Shown in pieces: positions 1-8,916 of a stretch of 64,000 nt of DNA. A program made the translations under genes and the position numbers. The notes under the pieces are model-generated. The model was not told where the DNA came from. It did no database searches and worked only from the letters and a program-made list of their open reading frames with translations. Position 1 is the stretch's first letter. Each line of letters begins with the position of its first letter. The stretch spans positions 102,021-166,020 of the forward strand of contig CAZYBU010000002.1 of assembly GCA_964645775.1 (NCBI GenBank), in the 5' to 3' direction. This DNA is from CAZYBU01 sp964645775. GTDB lineage: Bacteria; Spirochaetota; UBA4802; UBA5550.

Positions 1-985
1 TCGGTACCGTCATCTCACCAGATTCTCGTATTATGGCCCGTTCCCGGGCAATCTCCCGGTAGGTCGGATGCACGATGTCCCAGGCGATCTTTCCCATAAG
101 CTCTTCCCGCGGGTACCCTGTTATCATCTCCGCGGCTTTGTTGATGTAGACCCATTTCGCATCCTGGTAGATCATAATACCCATGGGAGTCGATTCGGCC
201 AGGTTACGGAAGGTGATCTCGCTCTCCCTGAGGCGTTCCCAGGCGTCCTGATCCCCGGTCCTGTCATGAGTGATAACGGCCCAGCCTGTGTACACCCCCT
301 CACGGTAGAGGGGCCGGTACTCGTTCTGAATAAAGCGGATCTCTCCATCTTTGCGCCTGATCCAGAACTCGAGATTCGCCGGCTCAGGTGATTTCTTCAG
401 ACGTTTGCGTTCCTTTTCAAGGCGGGGAGTCTCCTCCGGAATCGCCAGGTCGAGTCCGGTCATATTCTGCAGCTCTTCAATTGTGTAGCCGGTTATCTCG
501 ATCAGTCTGTCACTGATATAGACATTTTCCCCATCTTCAACGATCGAAATTCCGGCCTCAATATTCGCGGCGACCCGGAGAAACCTTTCCCTGGTACGCC
601 TGTATCTGCTGAACTCTTCGTGCCTCCGGACGCAACCTTCCAGAAACAGAAGAAGCTGCTTCTCTTCGCAGGGCCAGACCAGGATCTCGTACTGCCCGAG
701 TTCATGAAGGGAATGGGCCAGATCTGAAGCGTTTTCCGGCAGAAGAAACAGAAGCGGCAGTTTACCGTCACCGTAAAGATTAACGGCCGGCTCCGGAGTG
801 TCATCCTCCCCGAGGCGGATAAGGATACAGTCCGTATCCGTGATTCTCTTTTTTCGAGTTTCCGCTTCCGGAAGCATACTTCTTCCGGAGACAGACACTC
901 CTATGGTGGAGAGATTGTTCTCTATCTCCTTTCTATGGGAGTTCTTCGCCGCCATGATATGTACGGAAAGAATGCTCAAATCCAT
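1..985 (-). CDS. PAS-domain sensor protein, C-terminus beyond window
   Basis: This minus-strand frame stays open from an ATG at 983-985 to the window edge, giving about 328 residues with no stop. Residues 1 to about 110 look like a degenerate response-regulator receiver fold: short hydrophobic strands (LSILSVHIMA, CILIRL, LPLLFLL, YEILVWPC) but no clear acidic pocket or phospho-acceptor Asp. Two PAS domains follow, at roughly 130-240 (ISIVEDGENVYISDRLIEIT, then a PAC-like FIQNEYRPLYREGVYTGW) and 250-328 (MGIMIYQDAKWVYINKAAEM, then TGYPREELMG). Such proteins usually end in a histidine kinase, GGDEF or similar output domain, which cannot be seen here. The chosen ATG has GAGG-like bases just upstream. 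An ATG at 953-955 is the alternative. A possible promoter lies at 1161-1188. Confidence 0.8.
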   Translation of the reverse strand, partial: MDLSILSVHIMAAKNSHRKEIENNLSTIGVSVSGRSMLPEAETRKKRITDTDCILIRLGEDDTPEPAVNLYGDGKLPLLFLLPENASDLAHSLHELGQYEILVWPCEEKQLLLFLEGCVRRHEEFSRYRRTRERFLRVAANIEAGISIVEDGENVYISDRLIEITGYTIEELQNMTGLDLAIPEETPRLEKERKRLKKSPEPANLEFWIRRKDGEIRFIQNEYRPLYREGVYTGWAVITHDRTGDQDAWERLRESEITFRNLAESTPMGIMIYQDAKWVYINKAAEMITGYPREELMGKIAWDIVHPTYREIARERAIIRESGEMTVP

Positions 986-1160
986 CCTCAGGGTCTCTTT
1001 AACCGGAACCCCGAGTTCATACAATCATGACTGTTCATTCTCTCTGGACCTCGTCATCTAAGAACCTGAAATTCACCTGTGATCTACTATCAGCTCCGGC
1101 CAGGCATTGTCATACATGCCGACCGGTTGGTTTTCATTGAAAGCAAAACAACATCCTGTA

Positions 1161-1188
1161 TTTTTACCTGATAAATCCGGTTTGTCAA
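1161..1188 (-). promoter_or_regulatory. Possible sigma70-type promoter for the PAS gene
   Basis: Read on the minus strand, TTGACA (1183-1188) is followed after 16 bases by TAAAAA (1161-1166). The -35 box is perfect and the -10 box is weak. The rest of the roughly 300-base stretch 986-1290 holds only the glnA terminator, and I see no other feature in it. Confidence 0.3.
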
Positions 1189-1240
1189 ACAAAAGACTGT
1201 TCCGAGAGCATTACAAGAAGAAACCGGCAAAATCAGGCAC

Positions 1241-1270
1241 AAAAAGAGGGTGCCTCATGGACACCCTCTT
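1241..1270 (-). terminator. Intrinsic terminator of glnA
   Basis: On the minus strand GAGGGTG pairs with CACCCTC (arms 1262-1268 and 1246-1252 in plus coordinates) and is followed directly by TTTTT. It begins about 20 bases after the glnA stop codon. Confidence 0.85.
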
Positions 1271-1290
1271 CATCATCCAGGATACCGGCT

Positions 1291-2706
1291 TTAGATATCG
1301 TAATACATGGCGAATTCCCAGGGATGGGGCCTGAGGTCGAGGGCCTTGACCTCGTTCTCCATCTTGTAATCGATCCAGGTCTCGACCACGTCCTCGGTGA
1401 ATACGTCACCCCGCAGGAGCCAGTCATGATCCTTCTCAAGGGCCTCCAGGGCCTCCCGGAGGGAACCGGGGGTTGTGGGAACCTTGGCCAGTTCCTCGGG
1501 AGGAAGATCGTAGATATCCTTGTCCAGGGGGTCACCCGGGTCGATCTTGTTCTGTATCCCGTCAATGGCCGCCATAAGCAGGGCCGAAAAGGCCAGATAA
1601 GGGTTACTTGAAGGATCCGGGCATCGGAACTCGAAACGCTTGGACTTCTCAGACTTGGAGTACATCGGTATACGGACCGCGGCGCTCCGGTTACGGCTTG
1701 AATAAGCCAGGTTCACCGGGGCCTCGAAACCGGGTACGAGTCTCTTATAGCTGTTGGTGGTCGGGTTCGTGAAGGCCAGCAGAGCCGGGGCGTGCTTCAG
1801 AACGCCACCTATGGCATGGAGAGCCATCTCGGAGAGACCAGCGTACCGGTCACCGAAGAAGAGATTTTTCCCTCCCTTCCAGATAGAGAGGTGAGTATGC
1901 ATTCCGGTACCGTTATCGTTCCAGAGCGGCTTCGGCATAAAGGTCACGGTCCGGTTATGCTTCCGGGCCACGTTCTTGATGATATACTTGTATTTCAGCA
2001 TCTTGTCGCCCATCTCCACGATGGGAGAGAACCTCATGTCTATCTCCGCCTGTCCGCCCGTGGCAACCTCGTGGTGCTGGGCTTCCACCTCCATACCCAG
2101 GCTCTCCATTATGAGCATCATCTCGCTCCTGATATCCTGGAAATGGTCGGTGGGAGGCACGGGGAAATAACCTTCCTTGTACCTCGGTTTATAGGCCAGG
2201 TTAGGCTCTTCAAAGGCCCCGGTGTTCCATCGTCCTTCAACGGAATCGAGAAAATAGTATCCCTCATGCTCGTTCTGATCGAAACGAACATCATCGAAAA
2301 TGAAGAATTCCGCCTCAGGACCAAAGAAAGCCGTGTCTCCGATACCGGAAGACTGGAGATATTTCTCAGCCTTGACGGCAATATGTCTGGGGTCCTTGGG
2401 ATAATCCTTCCCTGTGACAGGATCATGAATATTACAGATCATGACCAGGGTCTTGTGCGCCATAAAGGGATCGACAAAGGCGGTCTCCGGTACAGGTTTG
2501 ACGAGCATGTCCGACTCGTTGATGGCCTGCCACCCCCGGATACTTGAACCGTCGAAACCGAGACCCTCCTCAAAAGAACCTTCGTCCAGTTCCCGGGCCG
2601 GTATGGAAAAATGCTGCCAGAGCCCCGGGAAGTCCATAAAACGAAGATCTATGACCTGAATACCTTCAGACTTGATGAATTTTAATACATCTGCTGCGCT
2701 TTTCAT
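1291..2706 (-). CDS. glnA: Glutamine synthetase, type I
   Basis: 471 residues. It condenses glutamate and ammonia to glutamine using ATP, and is a cytosolic dodecamer in this family. Family motifs are clear: LGFDGSSIRGW near the N terminus, FFGPEAEFFIFD (metal-binding glutamates), NGTGMHTHLS (ammonia and ATP pocket) and SSRNRSAAVRIP. Near Tyr399 the context IYDLPPEE matches the adenylylation site of GSI-beta enzymes, so control by GlnE-type adenylylation is plausible, although no glnE is in this window. The start is the ATG at 2704-2706, preceded by GGAGG at good spacing. The frame stays open 19 codons further upstream, but that stretch contains the likely promoter. The gene has its own promoter and terminator, so it is probably monocistronic. 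Confidence 0.97.
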   Translation of the reverse strand: MKSAADVLKFIKSEGIQVIDLRFMDFPGLWQHFSIPARELDEGSFEEGLGFDGSSIRGWQAINESDMLVKPVPETAFVDPFMAHKTLVMICNIHDPVTGKDYPKDPRHIAVKAEKYLQSSGIGDTAFFGPEAEFFIFDDVRFDQNEHEGYYFLDSVEGRWNTGAFEEPNLAYKPRYKEGYFPVPPTDHFQDIRSEMMLIMESLGMEVEAQHHEVATGGQAEIDMRFSPIVEMGDKMLKYKYIIKNVARKHNRTVTFMPKPLWNDNGTGMHTHLSIWKGGKNLFFGDRYAGLSEMALHAIGGVLKHAPALLAFTNPTTNSYKRLVPGFEAPVNLAYSSRNRSAAVRIPMYSKSEKSKRFEFRCPDPSSNPYLAFSALLMAAIDGIQNKIDPGDPLDKDIYDLPPEELAKVPTTPGSLREALEALEKDHDWLLRGDVFTEDVVETWIDYKMENEVKALDLRPHPWEFAMYYDI

Positions 2707-2748
2707 TATGGTAACCTCCAAATACAGTTCCCCTTTCAGGATGACCCC

Positions 2749-2776
2749 ATAATGACCGACCAAAATATTCTGTCAA
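2749..2776 (-). promoter_or_regulatory. Predicted sigma70-type promoter of glnA
   Basis: On the minus strand TTGACA (2771-2776) and CATTAT (2749-2754) are separated by 16 bases, about 45 bases upstream of the glnA start codon. No sigma54-like GG/GC pair was noticed. Confidence 0.5.
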
Positions 2777-2857
2777 TGTCCGGGGCCGGGAATATCCTTT
2801 CCAGACCGTAATTTAACACATCTGTAACATTACAAAGTGGTAGCAAAAAGAAACAAA

Positions 2858-4174
2858 TCAGAAGGAAAAGTATTCCTGAGTGCCGTCTCTGCGATTGATA
2901 AACTGGATCCGGTTGTAGCGGCCCGTCTCCTGGAGACGCTCAATCTCCTGGAAGCCTGCCTGATAGCAATGATCGCAGGCCCCGTAAGGGATTTCAATAC
3001 CCAGATTTTTACCGGAGAGCATCGACTCGCTGTCGATTTTCAGCAGTCCTGAACACTCCTCGCAGTACATGATCGATTCCATCTGACGTTCATGGATACC
3101 TTCCGTATCGTAGAAGATGTCCTTACGCCTTTCGATAAAATCGCCGGGATAGACCAGCTCCCGCATGGCCGGCGGATGAAGATAGAGGTTCAATACGTCA
3201 TCGGTTATCCCCCGGATATAATCCATGATATGCTTCTCCTGGGCACCCTCCCTGCGGTCATAATCCGGTTCCCTGACCCAGGAATAATCGATGCCGGCCA
3301 TGGCCAGCACGATACCCAGGTTCACGTAAGGAAGGGCGCCCTTGATGGAGTAACCACCTTCCAGAACAGCGATATGGGGATTCAGTTTGTCATTCAGGAT
3401 GGCGTAACCCTGGGCCGTAAAGTTCATGTTGGTAATAGGATCGGTATAGTGATTATCCTGGCCCGCGGAGTTTACGATTATGTCCGGTTTAAACTGTTCC
3501 AGAATGGGGAGGACCATATTGTCTATGGTATAGAGGAAACCTTCCTCTCCCGTGTCGGGGGGAAGGGGAATATTAATGGTCCGTCCCCTTGCGTTGGGAC
3601 CGCCTGTTTCCAGGATGGCGCCGCTTCCGGGATACAGAGTGCGCCCGTCCTGATGGATAGAGATAAAAAGGACGTCCCTGTCGTGCCAGTAGATATCCTG
3701 GGTACCGTCCCCGTGGTGGCAGTCGGTGTCGACGATGGCTATTTTTTTCCGGCCGTAGTTGCTCCGGATATACTCGATCATGATCGCTTCGTTGTTAATA
3801 TTGCAGAAACCCCTGTTTCCCAGCACCACCTTGCAGGCGTGGTGGCCGGGAGGGCGCACCAGAGCGAAGGATCGGTCTACCTCCCCTTCCAGTACGACCT
3901 GGGCGGCCCGTATGGCTCCCCCGGCGGATATCATGTGGGACTCCGTCGTAACCGTTTCCATGTCGGGGAAACAGAAGTGTGTCCGCAGGATGTCAGCCGG
4001 GTCCGCCACCAGTGGTTTGAATTCCTCGATCCCCCGGATATCAAAAACACCCTCCTCCTTCAGCTGATCCTGGGTATAGAGGAGACGCTCTTCACGTTCA
4101 GGATGGTCCGGATCGATGGCCCAGTCAAAGGCGGGGAAGAATATGAGTCCCATCTTACGGTTGGCAGTAATCAT
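2858..4174 (-). CDS. Histone-deacetylase-family (arginase/deacetylase fold) protein
   Basis: 438 residues. The family are zinc-dependent amidohydrolases acting on acetylated lysine, acetylpolyamines or related amides. Active-site motifs are visible: RPPGHHA (the two histidines), VDTDCHHGDGTQD (zinc Asp and His), NSAGQDNHYTDP (second zinc Asp; Q replaces the usual F after SAG) and VLEGGYS (transition-state Tyr). The last ~100 residues contain two CxxC pairs (YCEECSGLL and GACDHCYQAG), which suggests a small added zinc-binding tail not usual for acetoin-utilisation AcuC proteins. The ATG begins one base after the stop of the upstream hydantoinase-like gene, so the two are translationally coupled. 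The true substrate is unknown. Coupling to a hydantoinase-type protein argues for an N-acyl or cyclic amide rather than a protein target. Confidence 0.85.
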   Translation of the reverse strand: MITANRKMGLIFFPAFDWAIDPDHPEREERLLYTQDQLKEEGVFDIRGIEEFKPLVADPADILRTHFCFPDMETVTTESHMISAGGAIRAAQVVLEGEVDRSFALVRPPGHHACKVVLGNRGFCNINNEAIMIEYIRSNYGRKKIAIVDTDCHHGDGTQDIYWHDRDVLFISIHQDGRTLYPGSGAILETGGPNARGRTINIPLPPDTGEEGFLYTIDNMVLPILEQFKPDIIVNSAGQDNHYTDPITNMNFTAQGYAILNDKLNPHIAVLEGGYSIKGALPYVNLGIVLAMAGIDYSWVREPDYDRREGAQEKHIMDYIRGITDDVLNLYLHPPAMRELVYPGDFIERRKDIFYDTEGIHERQMESIMYCEECSGLLKIDSESMLSGKNLGIEIPYGACDHCYQAGFQEIERLQETGRYNRIQFINRRDGTQEYFSF

Positions 4175-4175
4175 T

Positions 4176-5849
4176 TCACGAAACCTCCACGGCCGTGGTC
4201 ACGCCGGGACGAACCTGGCACTTTACCCTGATGTCTTTACCGCGACTGAAGAAACCGCCTACCATGTTGAAGGATGACGCCTCAATGATGTCTATGTTTT
4301 CATCACTTACGTTGCTTCCGATCTTACGAATATGATCGGCCAGGAGGGTTCGAGCCTCTTCCTCGGCCTGTTCCAGGGTATACTGCCGGTCCACCTCTCT
4401 CTGGAAATTGAGATTAGGAACGATAAGGGTACCTTTCGCGGTATCCGCGAAAAGTTCTATATCGAATGTGGTCCTGGCCAGAGCGGCTCCTATGGCATTG
4501 GCCACATCATGGTTTTGCGGTACATGAACCTCCAGCCCGAAACGTTCCTCAAGAAGGCCGCGCATCACCCCAACAGGCCCCCCCACGGCGTAAATCTTTT
4601 TCGGGAGAATGACCTTACCCTCCAGCATCTCGTGGATGGTATAGACCGGTTTGTTGTTGATCTCAGCCACCATGGAGAGAGCCTCCCGATGGATCTCCGA
4701 GAGTGCGTACTCCACGGCACCGGAGGCCAGGTCAGCGGCGCTCATCCCGGTTCTACCGGCCAGTTCTTCAATCCCCTTTTGAGACTCTGCTCCGTCTCCG
4801 TGCTCCATAAATCCCATGAAATTCATGGCGTCCACCAGGGTGGGATGATCCCCTGAGAGGGCCATGGCCGGTCCCAGACGGTCCGGTCCCACCCGAACCT
4901 CCCCATCCACGACACTCAGGGCCGAGTCTCCTCCAATGCCTATGGAACGGGTATTCAAAGCCCGCACAAGGGTCGGGTATTTCCGAATGGTAATCCCGTC
5001 CCGTACTACCAGGGGAGCGCCGTCCGCAAAGACCGCTATGTCCGTGGTCGTTCCTCCAATATCAAGGATTATGGAATCTTCCGTAATTTTTGACAAACCG
5101 ATAATTCCCATAACGCTGGCCGCGGGACCGGAAAGGATCGACTCAACGGGAAGGCGCCGTGAAATTTCAAGGGGAAGGGTGCCTCCGTCCGCCTTAAGTA
5201 TGTGGATATCGGCCGTAATCCCGAAGGAACGGAGGCTCTCCTCCATGGCGTCCGCGAAGCTGTTATAGTCTCTCCATACCGCTGAATTATAATAGGCCGT
5301 GGCGATACGACGGGGAAAACTGAGCTGTCCGGAGAGTTCGTGCCCCATGGTTATGAAATCAGACTGTTCCCTGAAAATCTCCGCCATCCTCTTTTCGTGA
5401 TCCGGGTTACGGGTGGAGAACTTGCTTACAAGGGCGAAGACGCGAACGTTCTTCTCTTCACATGAACGGGACGCGTGGGCGAGCTCCTCTTCACCGAGGT
5501 CCGCAATGGAACTTCCCCTGTGATCGATGGAGCCGGGTAAAATGAAATAATGGTCTCCGATTTTATATACATCAGGGTTCAGGCCCGGTCCCGAGGATAT
5601 GACAAGCCCCACCGGTTCGGTTCTTTGTTCAACGATGGCGTTAGTTGAGAGGGTGGTACTCAGGTTAATAGAGTCGATTGAATTGATGTCCACTCCCTCT
5701 ATCACCTTTTTCGTTACTTCAGCCAGAGAATCGAGGAGCCGGCCACGGTTCGTCGGAACCTTGGCTGTCGCAAGAACCTTGCTTCCTGAAAGCAGGGCGG
5801 CGTCCGTATGGGTGCCGCCTACATCTATACCGAGAATCTTTTCTGCCAC
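4176..5849 (-). CDS. Hydantoinase/oxoprolinase-family (HyuA-like) ATPase subunit
   Basis: 557 residues from a GTG start (5847-5849) with AGGAA six bases upstream. The ASKHA-type ATP-binding fold is evident: phosphate-1 loop GIDVGGTHTDAALL at residue ~6, phosphate-2 loop ILDIGGTTTDIAVF near 270, and a glycine-rich SIGIGGDSALSV near 300. Relatives include N-methylhydantoinase A, 5-oxoprolinase and acetone carboxylase beta subunits, and they couple ATP hydrolysis to ring opening or carboxylation. It is shorter than full HyuA (about 680 residues) and no HyuB partner lies next to it, so a classical hydantoinase reaction is doubtful. The coupled downstream partner is the deacetylase-family gene. 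Confidence 0.85.
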   Translation of the reverse strand: MAEKILGIDVGGTHTDAALLSGSKVLATAKVPTNRGRLLDSLAEVTKKVIEGVDINSIDSINLSTTLSTNAIVEQRTEPVGLVISSGPGLNPDVYKIGDHYFILPGSIDHRGSSIADLGEEELAHASRSCEEKNVRVFALVSKFSTRNPDHEKRMAEIFREQSDFITMGHELSGQLSFPRRIATAYYNSAVWRDYNSFADAMEESLRSFGITADIHILKADGGTLPLEISRRLPVESILSGPAASVMGIIGLSKITEDSIILDIGGTTTDIAVFADGAPLVVRDGITIRKYPTLVRALNTRSIGIGGDSALSVVDGEVRVGPDRLGPAMALSGDHPTLVDAMNFMGFMEHGDGAESQKGIEELAGRTGMSAADLASGAVEYALSEIHREALSMVAEINNKPVYTIHEMLEGKVILPKKIYAVGGPVGVMRGLLEERFGLEVHVPQNHDVANAIGAALARTTFDIELFADTAKGTLIVPNLNFQREVDRQYTLEQAEEEARTLLADHIRKIGSNVSDENIDIIEASSFNMVGGFFSRGKDIRVKCQVRPGVTTAVEVS

Positions 5850-5960
5850 TGGACTTCCTTAAACAGAGGTACGGGTGCCGTCTGTCACATTGCAATAGCG
5901 GAAAGGTGGATGTCAAGAAAGTATCATTCAGAGAGAAAAATTGAATGGTGCGTAAACCTT

Positions 5961-7274
5961 CTACAGAAGGGAACTGAGCCATTCCCTGAGCCTGGCGACG
6001 ATTGACAGCATACGTTCCTCCCAGGTATCGAGAACAGAACGACTCACTCCCACCATGTTATTCGAGAGGCCGGTCCAGGTAACGATCATGTGGTCATGAA
6101 AACCGTCGTAGTCCTTCACCGACTTCAGGGAATCGGGCCCCAGAGAGGCTTCTCGCACCCTCAGGCTCAGCCGGGTAATAAAAATCCCCTCAAGGGGTAC
6201 GGGTCCGGGTATCCTTTCTCTGCTCCCGCTGCCTGACAGGTTCGGCAAGGCCCCTCCCCCGGATTCAAAGAGGACCGGCCTGGCGTGGATCTCAGGCTTC
6301 CAGGGATCGGGAGAGACCGGCTTGATGTTCGCCATCCTTTCATGGGTAGAGGATGGACGCGTTTCTTCGCGGGTTGAAACCTTTTTCTCCTCTTTCCGGG
6401 GTACCGTTTTTCTCTCCTCCGGTTTTTGAGCGACACTCTCCCTTTTCTTACGGGCAGGATACCCCTTGCCGTTCTTCGATGCCACCAGAGTCCGGGAGGA
6501 TAATCCGGGAAGTGACTCAAGGCGGGCCAGCTGCTGACTCTCGGACCCCCGGACCATCATATAGCGTCCCAGGCGATAGGGGTTCCGATTTTCAGCAAGA
6601 TCTGCCGCCACAGCGCCCCAGTAGATGGTAAAGGCATAGCTGTATCCCGCCTTTTTCAGATGTTCAATGGTAATATCAGAAAAGGAACCGTAGGGGTAGA
6701 CAAAGAGATCCACCCTGCGGCCGAGTTTCTTTTCAAGAAGCTTTCGGGAGGTATATATCTCCTTCATGAAGGACCATTTGTCCCTGCGATAGAGTTTCTC
6801 GTTGACATAGAGGTGATAGAAGCCGTGGGAGGCGATGGTGCATCCTTCCTCCGCCAGGCGGTCAAGCTGTTCCCATGTGAGGGCGTACTTCTGTTTTCCG
6901 ATGACAGCCGGGTAGACGGCCAGTAAGGGTTTCACTCCCCTCGGCTTCATGACCTGAAAATAGGCATCGTACACGGAACGGTTCCCGTCGTCCACGGTTA
7001 CCAGAACGTTCCGTTTTCCACTGATTCGTCCCTCCCGTATCTCCTCGAAGGAGACGAAACGGAAACCGGAACGTTTCAGCCGGTCCAGGTGGGCGGCCAG
7101 TTCCTTTTTGGTAAAACAGTAACGGTTATCGCGATCCAGAAAAGCGTGGTAGGCTATGACATAGACTCTGGATTCTTCCGTAGCGGTTGCGGCCTGTGGA
7201 AGCAGGAAGATGAGCAGCAGGCTAAGGGCAGTGAACAGCCTTAGCTTCCCCGGCTGCCCGTTTTTCTCGCACAT
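5961..7274 (-). CDS. Secreted polysaccharide deacetylase (NodB domain) with C-terminal extension
   Basis: 437 residues. An N-terminal signal peptide (hydrophobic LRLFTALSLLLIFLLPQA, then ATATEE) indicates export. The NodB/CE4 core at about 35-270 keeps the metal and catalytic residues: VTVDDGN (usual FDDG, with V for F), SHGFYH (metal histidines) and YPYGSF. CE4 enzymes remove N- or O-acetyl groups from peptidoglycan or surface polysaccharide. After it come a Lys/Arg/Glu-rich linker (roughly 275-320) and a beta-rich C-terminal region of about 110 residues that I do not recognise. The start overlaps the upstream lipoprotein gene by 53 bases. A later start would damage the signal peptide, so the overlap is kept. 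Confidence 0.88.
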   Translation of the reverse strand: MCEKNGQPGKLRLFTALSLLLIFLLPQAATATEESRVYVIAYHAFLDRDNRYCFTKKELAAHLDRLKRSGFRFVSFEEIREGRISGKRNVLVTVDDGNRSVYDAYFQVMKPRGVKPLLAVYPAVIGKQKYALTWEQLDRLAEEGCTIASHGFYHLYVNEKLYRRDKWSFMKEIYTSRKLLEKKLGRRVDLFVYPYGSFSDITIEHLKKAGYSYAFTIYWGAVAADLAENRNPYRLGRYMMVRGSESQQLARLESLPGLSSRTLVASKNGKGYPARKKRESVAQKPEERKTVPRKEEKKVSTREETRPSSTHERMANIKPVSPDPWKPEIHARPVLFESGGGALPNLSGSGSRERIPGPVPLEGIFITRLSLRVREASLGPDSLKSVKDYDGFHDHMIVTWTGLSNNMVGVSRSVLDTWEERMLSIVARLREWLSSLL

Positions 7275-7782
7275 GGGCCAGGACCTTCTTTTTTAGAACC
7301 TTTTTCTTCTTTTTACTATTTTCTGCATATTCACGGTTCACCTTGAACAGATAATCTTCAAGGATGGTGAAGTAATCCAGGAGAGGAGGAAGGAGATACT
7401 TCTTCGTGAAGGTGTGGTTACTCCAGTCCTGCATCTTTTTATAATAGTAGACCCTCTCCTTCGTTATAACGACCAGGCCGTAGATCTTCTCATAATAGGA
7501 AGTAAGGGTCTTTTCATCCAGTTTCGCCAGCTGTGCCCTCATCTTCGCTTTGGCCGCCCGGCTTGCCGGGGTCGAATGCTTGAATCTGTTTACGTAGTCG
7601 ATATCCATATCAGGGCTATAACCGTTATCATATCCCAGGGCCGCGGTGGTGGCGTTCAGGATGGTCTTTTCCTCTTCCGTGAAGTAATCGCTGGTCTCAC
7701 GAGTCATGGAAAAATATATTTCCTGGATGTCGCATCCTGTGATGATAAGTGCAAGAATAACAAGTGGCGCGAGCCGCTTCAT
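7222..7782 (-). CDS. Small predicted lipoprotein, function unknown
   Basis: 186 residues. The N terminus is a lipoprotein signal (KRLAPLVILALIITGCDIQ) with the lipidated Cys at position 17. The mature part is helical and charged, and ends in a very Lys-rich stretch (about 155-170) followed by AHVREKRAAGEAKA. I recognise no family. It sits between the NeuB-family gene (13 bases upstream) and the polysaccharide deacetylase (53-base overlap), so it probably belongs to the same surface-glycan operon. Confidence 0.7.
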   Translation of the reverse strand: MKRLAPLVILALIITGCDIQEIYFSMTRETSDYFTEEEKTILNATTAALGYDNGYSPDMDIDYVNRFKHSTPASRAAKAKMRAQLAKLDEKTLTSYYEKIYGLVVITKERVYYYKKMQDWSNHTFTKKYLLPPLLDYFTILEDYLFKVNREYAENSKKKKKVLKKKVLAHVREKRAAGEAKAVHCP

Positions 7783-7794
7783 AGGATCTCCTTG

Positions 7795-8841
7795 TCAGAT
7801 CAGATCGTCGTTAGTAATGATGCACCGGGCGCGAATAGGCCGGGCCGCTTTTCTTCCCAGGACCTGGTCCATCTCCGGGGCCGGTATACCGGTACCTGGC
7901 CTGAGGAGCACCAGGTCCTCTTCCGTGATAACGGCGTTTCGGGAAATGTCACGAACCGCGAACAGGCTTCGCCGGGCCGCACGGGCCGTTTCCAGTTCCT
8001 CCATCGCCGGTTCCAGTTCTCCGGTGCCGAGCCTTATCAGGGCGTTCTCCACCGTAACTATCAGTTCCCTGAAATCATCGGCGGTTATGGAGACATCTTT
8101 ATCGGGACACTCATATTCCCTGTCAATGGTAAAATGTTTTTCAAAGACCCGTGCCCCGCAGGCCGCGGCCAGAGCAGCGTTCAGGGAGGAACGGGAATGA
8201 TCGGACAGCCCCAGGGGACGATCATAGCGCTCTCCCAGGGTCAGAACCCGGGCGATATTGGCCTGGTGATCTTCGCAGGGATAGAGACTGACGCAGTGAA
8301 GAAGCGTAACTTCTCCGCTCCCGTACCCCTCAAGGTTCTGGAGCGCCCGGTTGATCTCATCATCCGTACTCATACCCGTTGAAAGAAAGACAGGCTTCCC
8401 GGTTTCAGCTATCCTCCTGAGGAGAAGAAGGTTCGTAACCTCCGAGGATGCCACCTTCATGATGGGGGCCTCCAGCTCCTCAAGGAGATCGACCGAGGGA
8501 AGATCAAAGGGGGTCGAGAAAAAAATCACTCCCTTCTCAAGGGCGCGGTCCGCCACCTTTCTCCACTGTTCTTTCGGGAAGGTGAGCCCTTTAAAGAAAT
8601 CGACTTCCCTGCTGTTCGCGAATGAACAGCCGCGGCCCTGAAGCAGAGAGCCTGTGAACTCGGAATTCATCAATTCAGGCGTGAAGGTCTGGAACTTAAC
8701 GGCGTCCACGCCGCTTCCAGCTGCCAGATCGATCATCTCCAGGGCCCTTTCCAGGCTCCCGTTATGATTCAGACCGATTTCCGCTACGTAGAAACCGCGT
8801 CGATCCTCATTTTTTACCATAGTATGTTCACGGTCAAGCAT
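7795..8841 (-). CDS. NeuB/SpsE-family N-acetylneuraminate-type synthase with SAF domain
   Basis: 348 residues. The family condenses phosphoenolpyruvate with an N-acetylhexosamine to make sialic, legionaminic or pseudaminic acid. Motifs: AEIGLNHNGS (residue ~20), DAVKFQTF, FSTPFD, STGMSTDDEI, HCVSLYPC, GLSDHS, and FEKHFTID with PDKDVSI for metal binding. The last ~60 residues form the SAF/antifreeze-like domain (RSLFAVRDISRNAVITEEDL and RPGTGI). Which sugar is made cannot be told from sequence alone. The partner CMP-transferase and epimerase genes are not in this window. Its product could decorate flagellin or surface polysaccharide. The start at 8841 has GAGAAG upstream; the alternative ATG at 8820 has no ribosome site. 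Confidence 0.88.
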   Translation of the reverse strand: MLDREHTMVKNEDRRGFYVAEIGLNHNGSLERALEMIDLAAGSGVDAVKFQTFTPELMNSEFTGSLLQGRGCSFANSREVDFFKGLTFPKEQWRKVADRALEKGVIFFSTPFDLPSVDLLEELEAPIMKVASSEVTNLLLLRRIAETGKPVFLSTGMSTDDEINRALQNLEGYGSGEVTLLHCVSLYPCEDHQANIARVLTLGERYDRPLGLSDHSRSSLNAALAAACGARVFEKHFTIDREYECPDKDVSITADDFRELIVTVENALIRLGTGELEPAMEELETARAARRSLFAVRDISRNAVITEEDLVLLRPGTGIPAPEMDQVLGRKAARPIRARCIITNDDLI

Positions 8842-8916
8842 GCTGGCAGTCTTCTCAGGAGTGGAATAATTGGCAAATCTATTTTACTCTTCTCCGATTG
8901 CATCGCGAAACGGGAC

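Noticed and set aside
3092..4231. Plus-strand open frame of 379 codons opposite the deacetylase-family gene
   Set aside because: The minus-strand gene carries complete active-site motifs and a coupled start. The reverse frame has no recognisable features or ribosome site.
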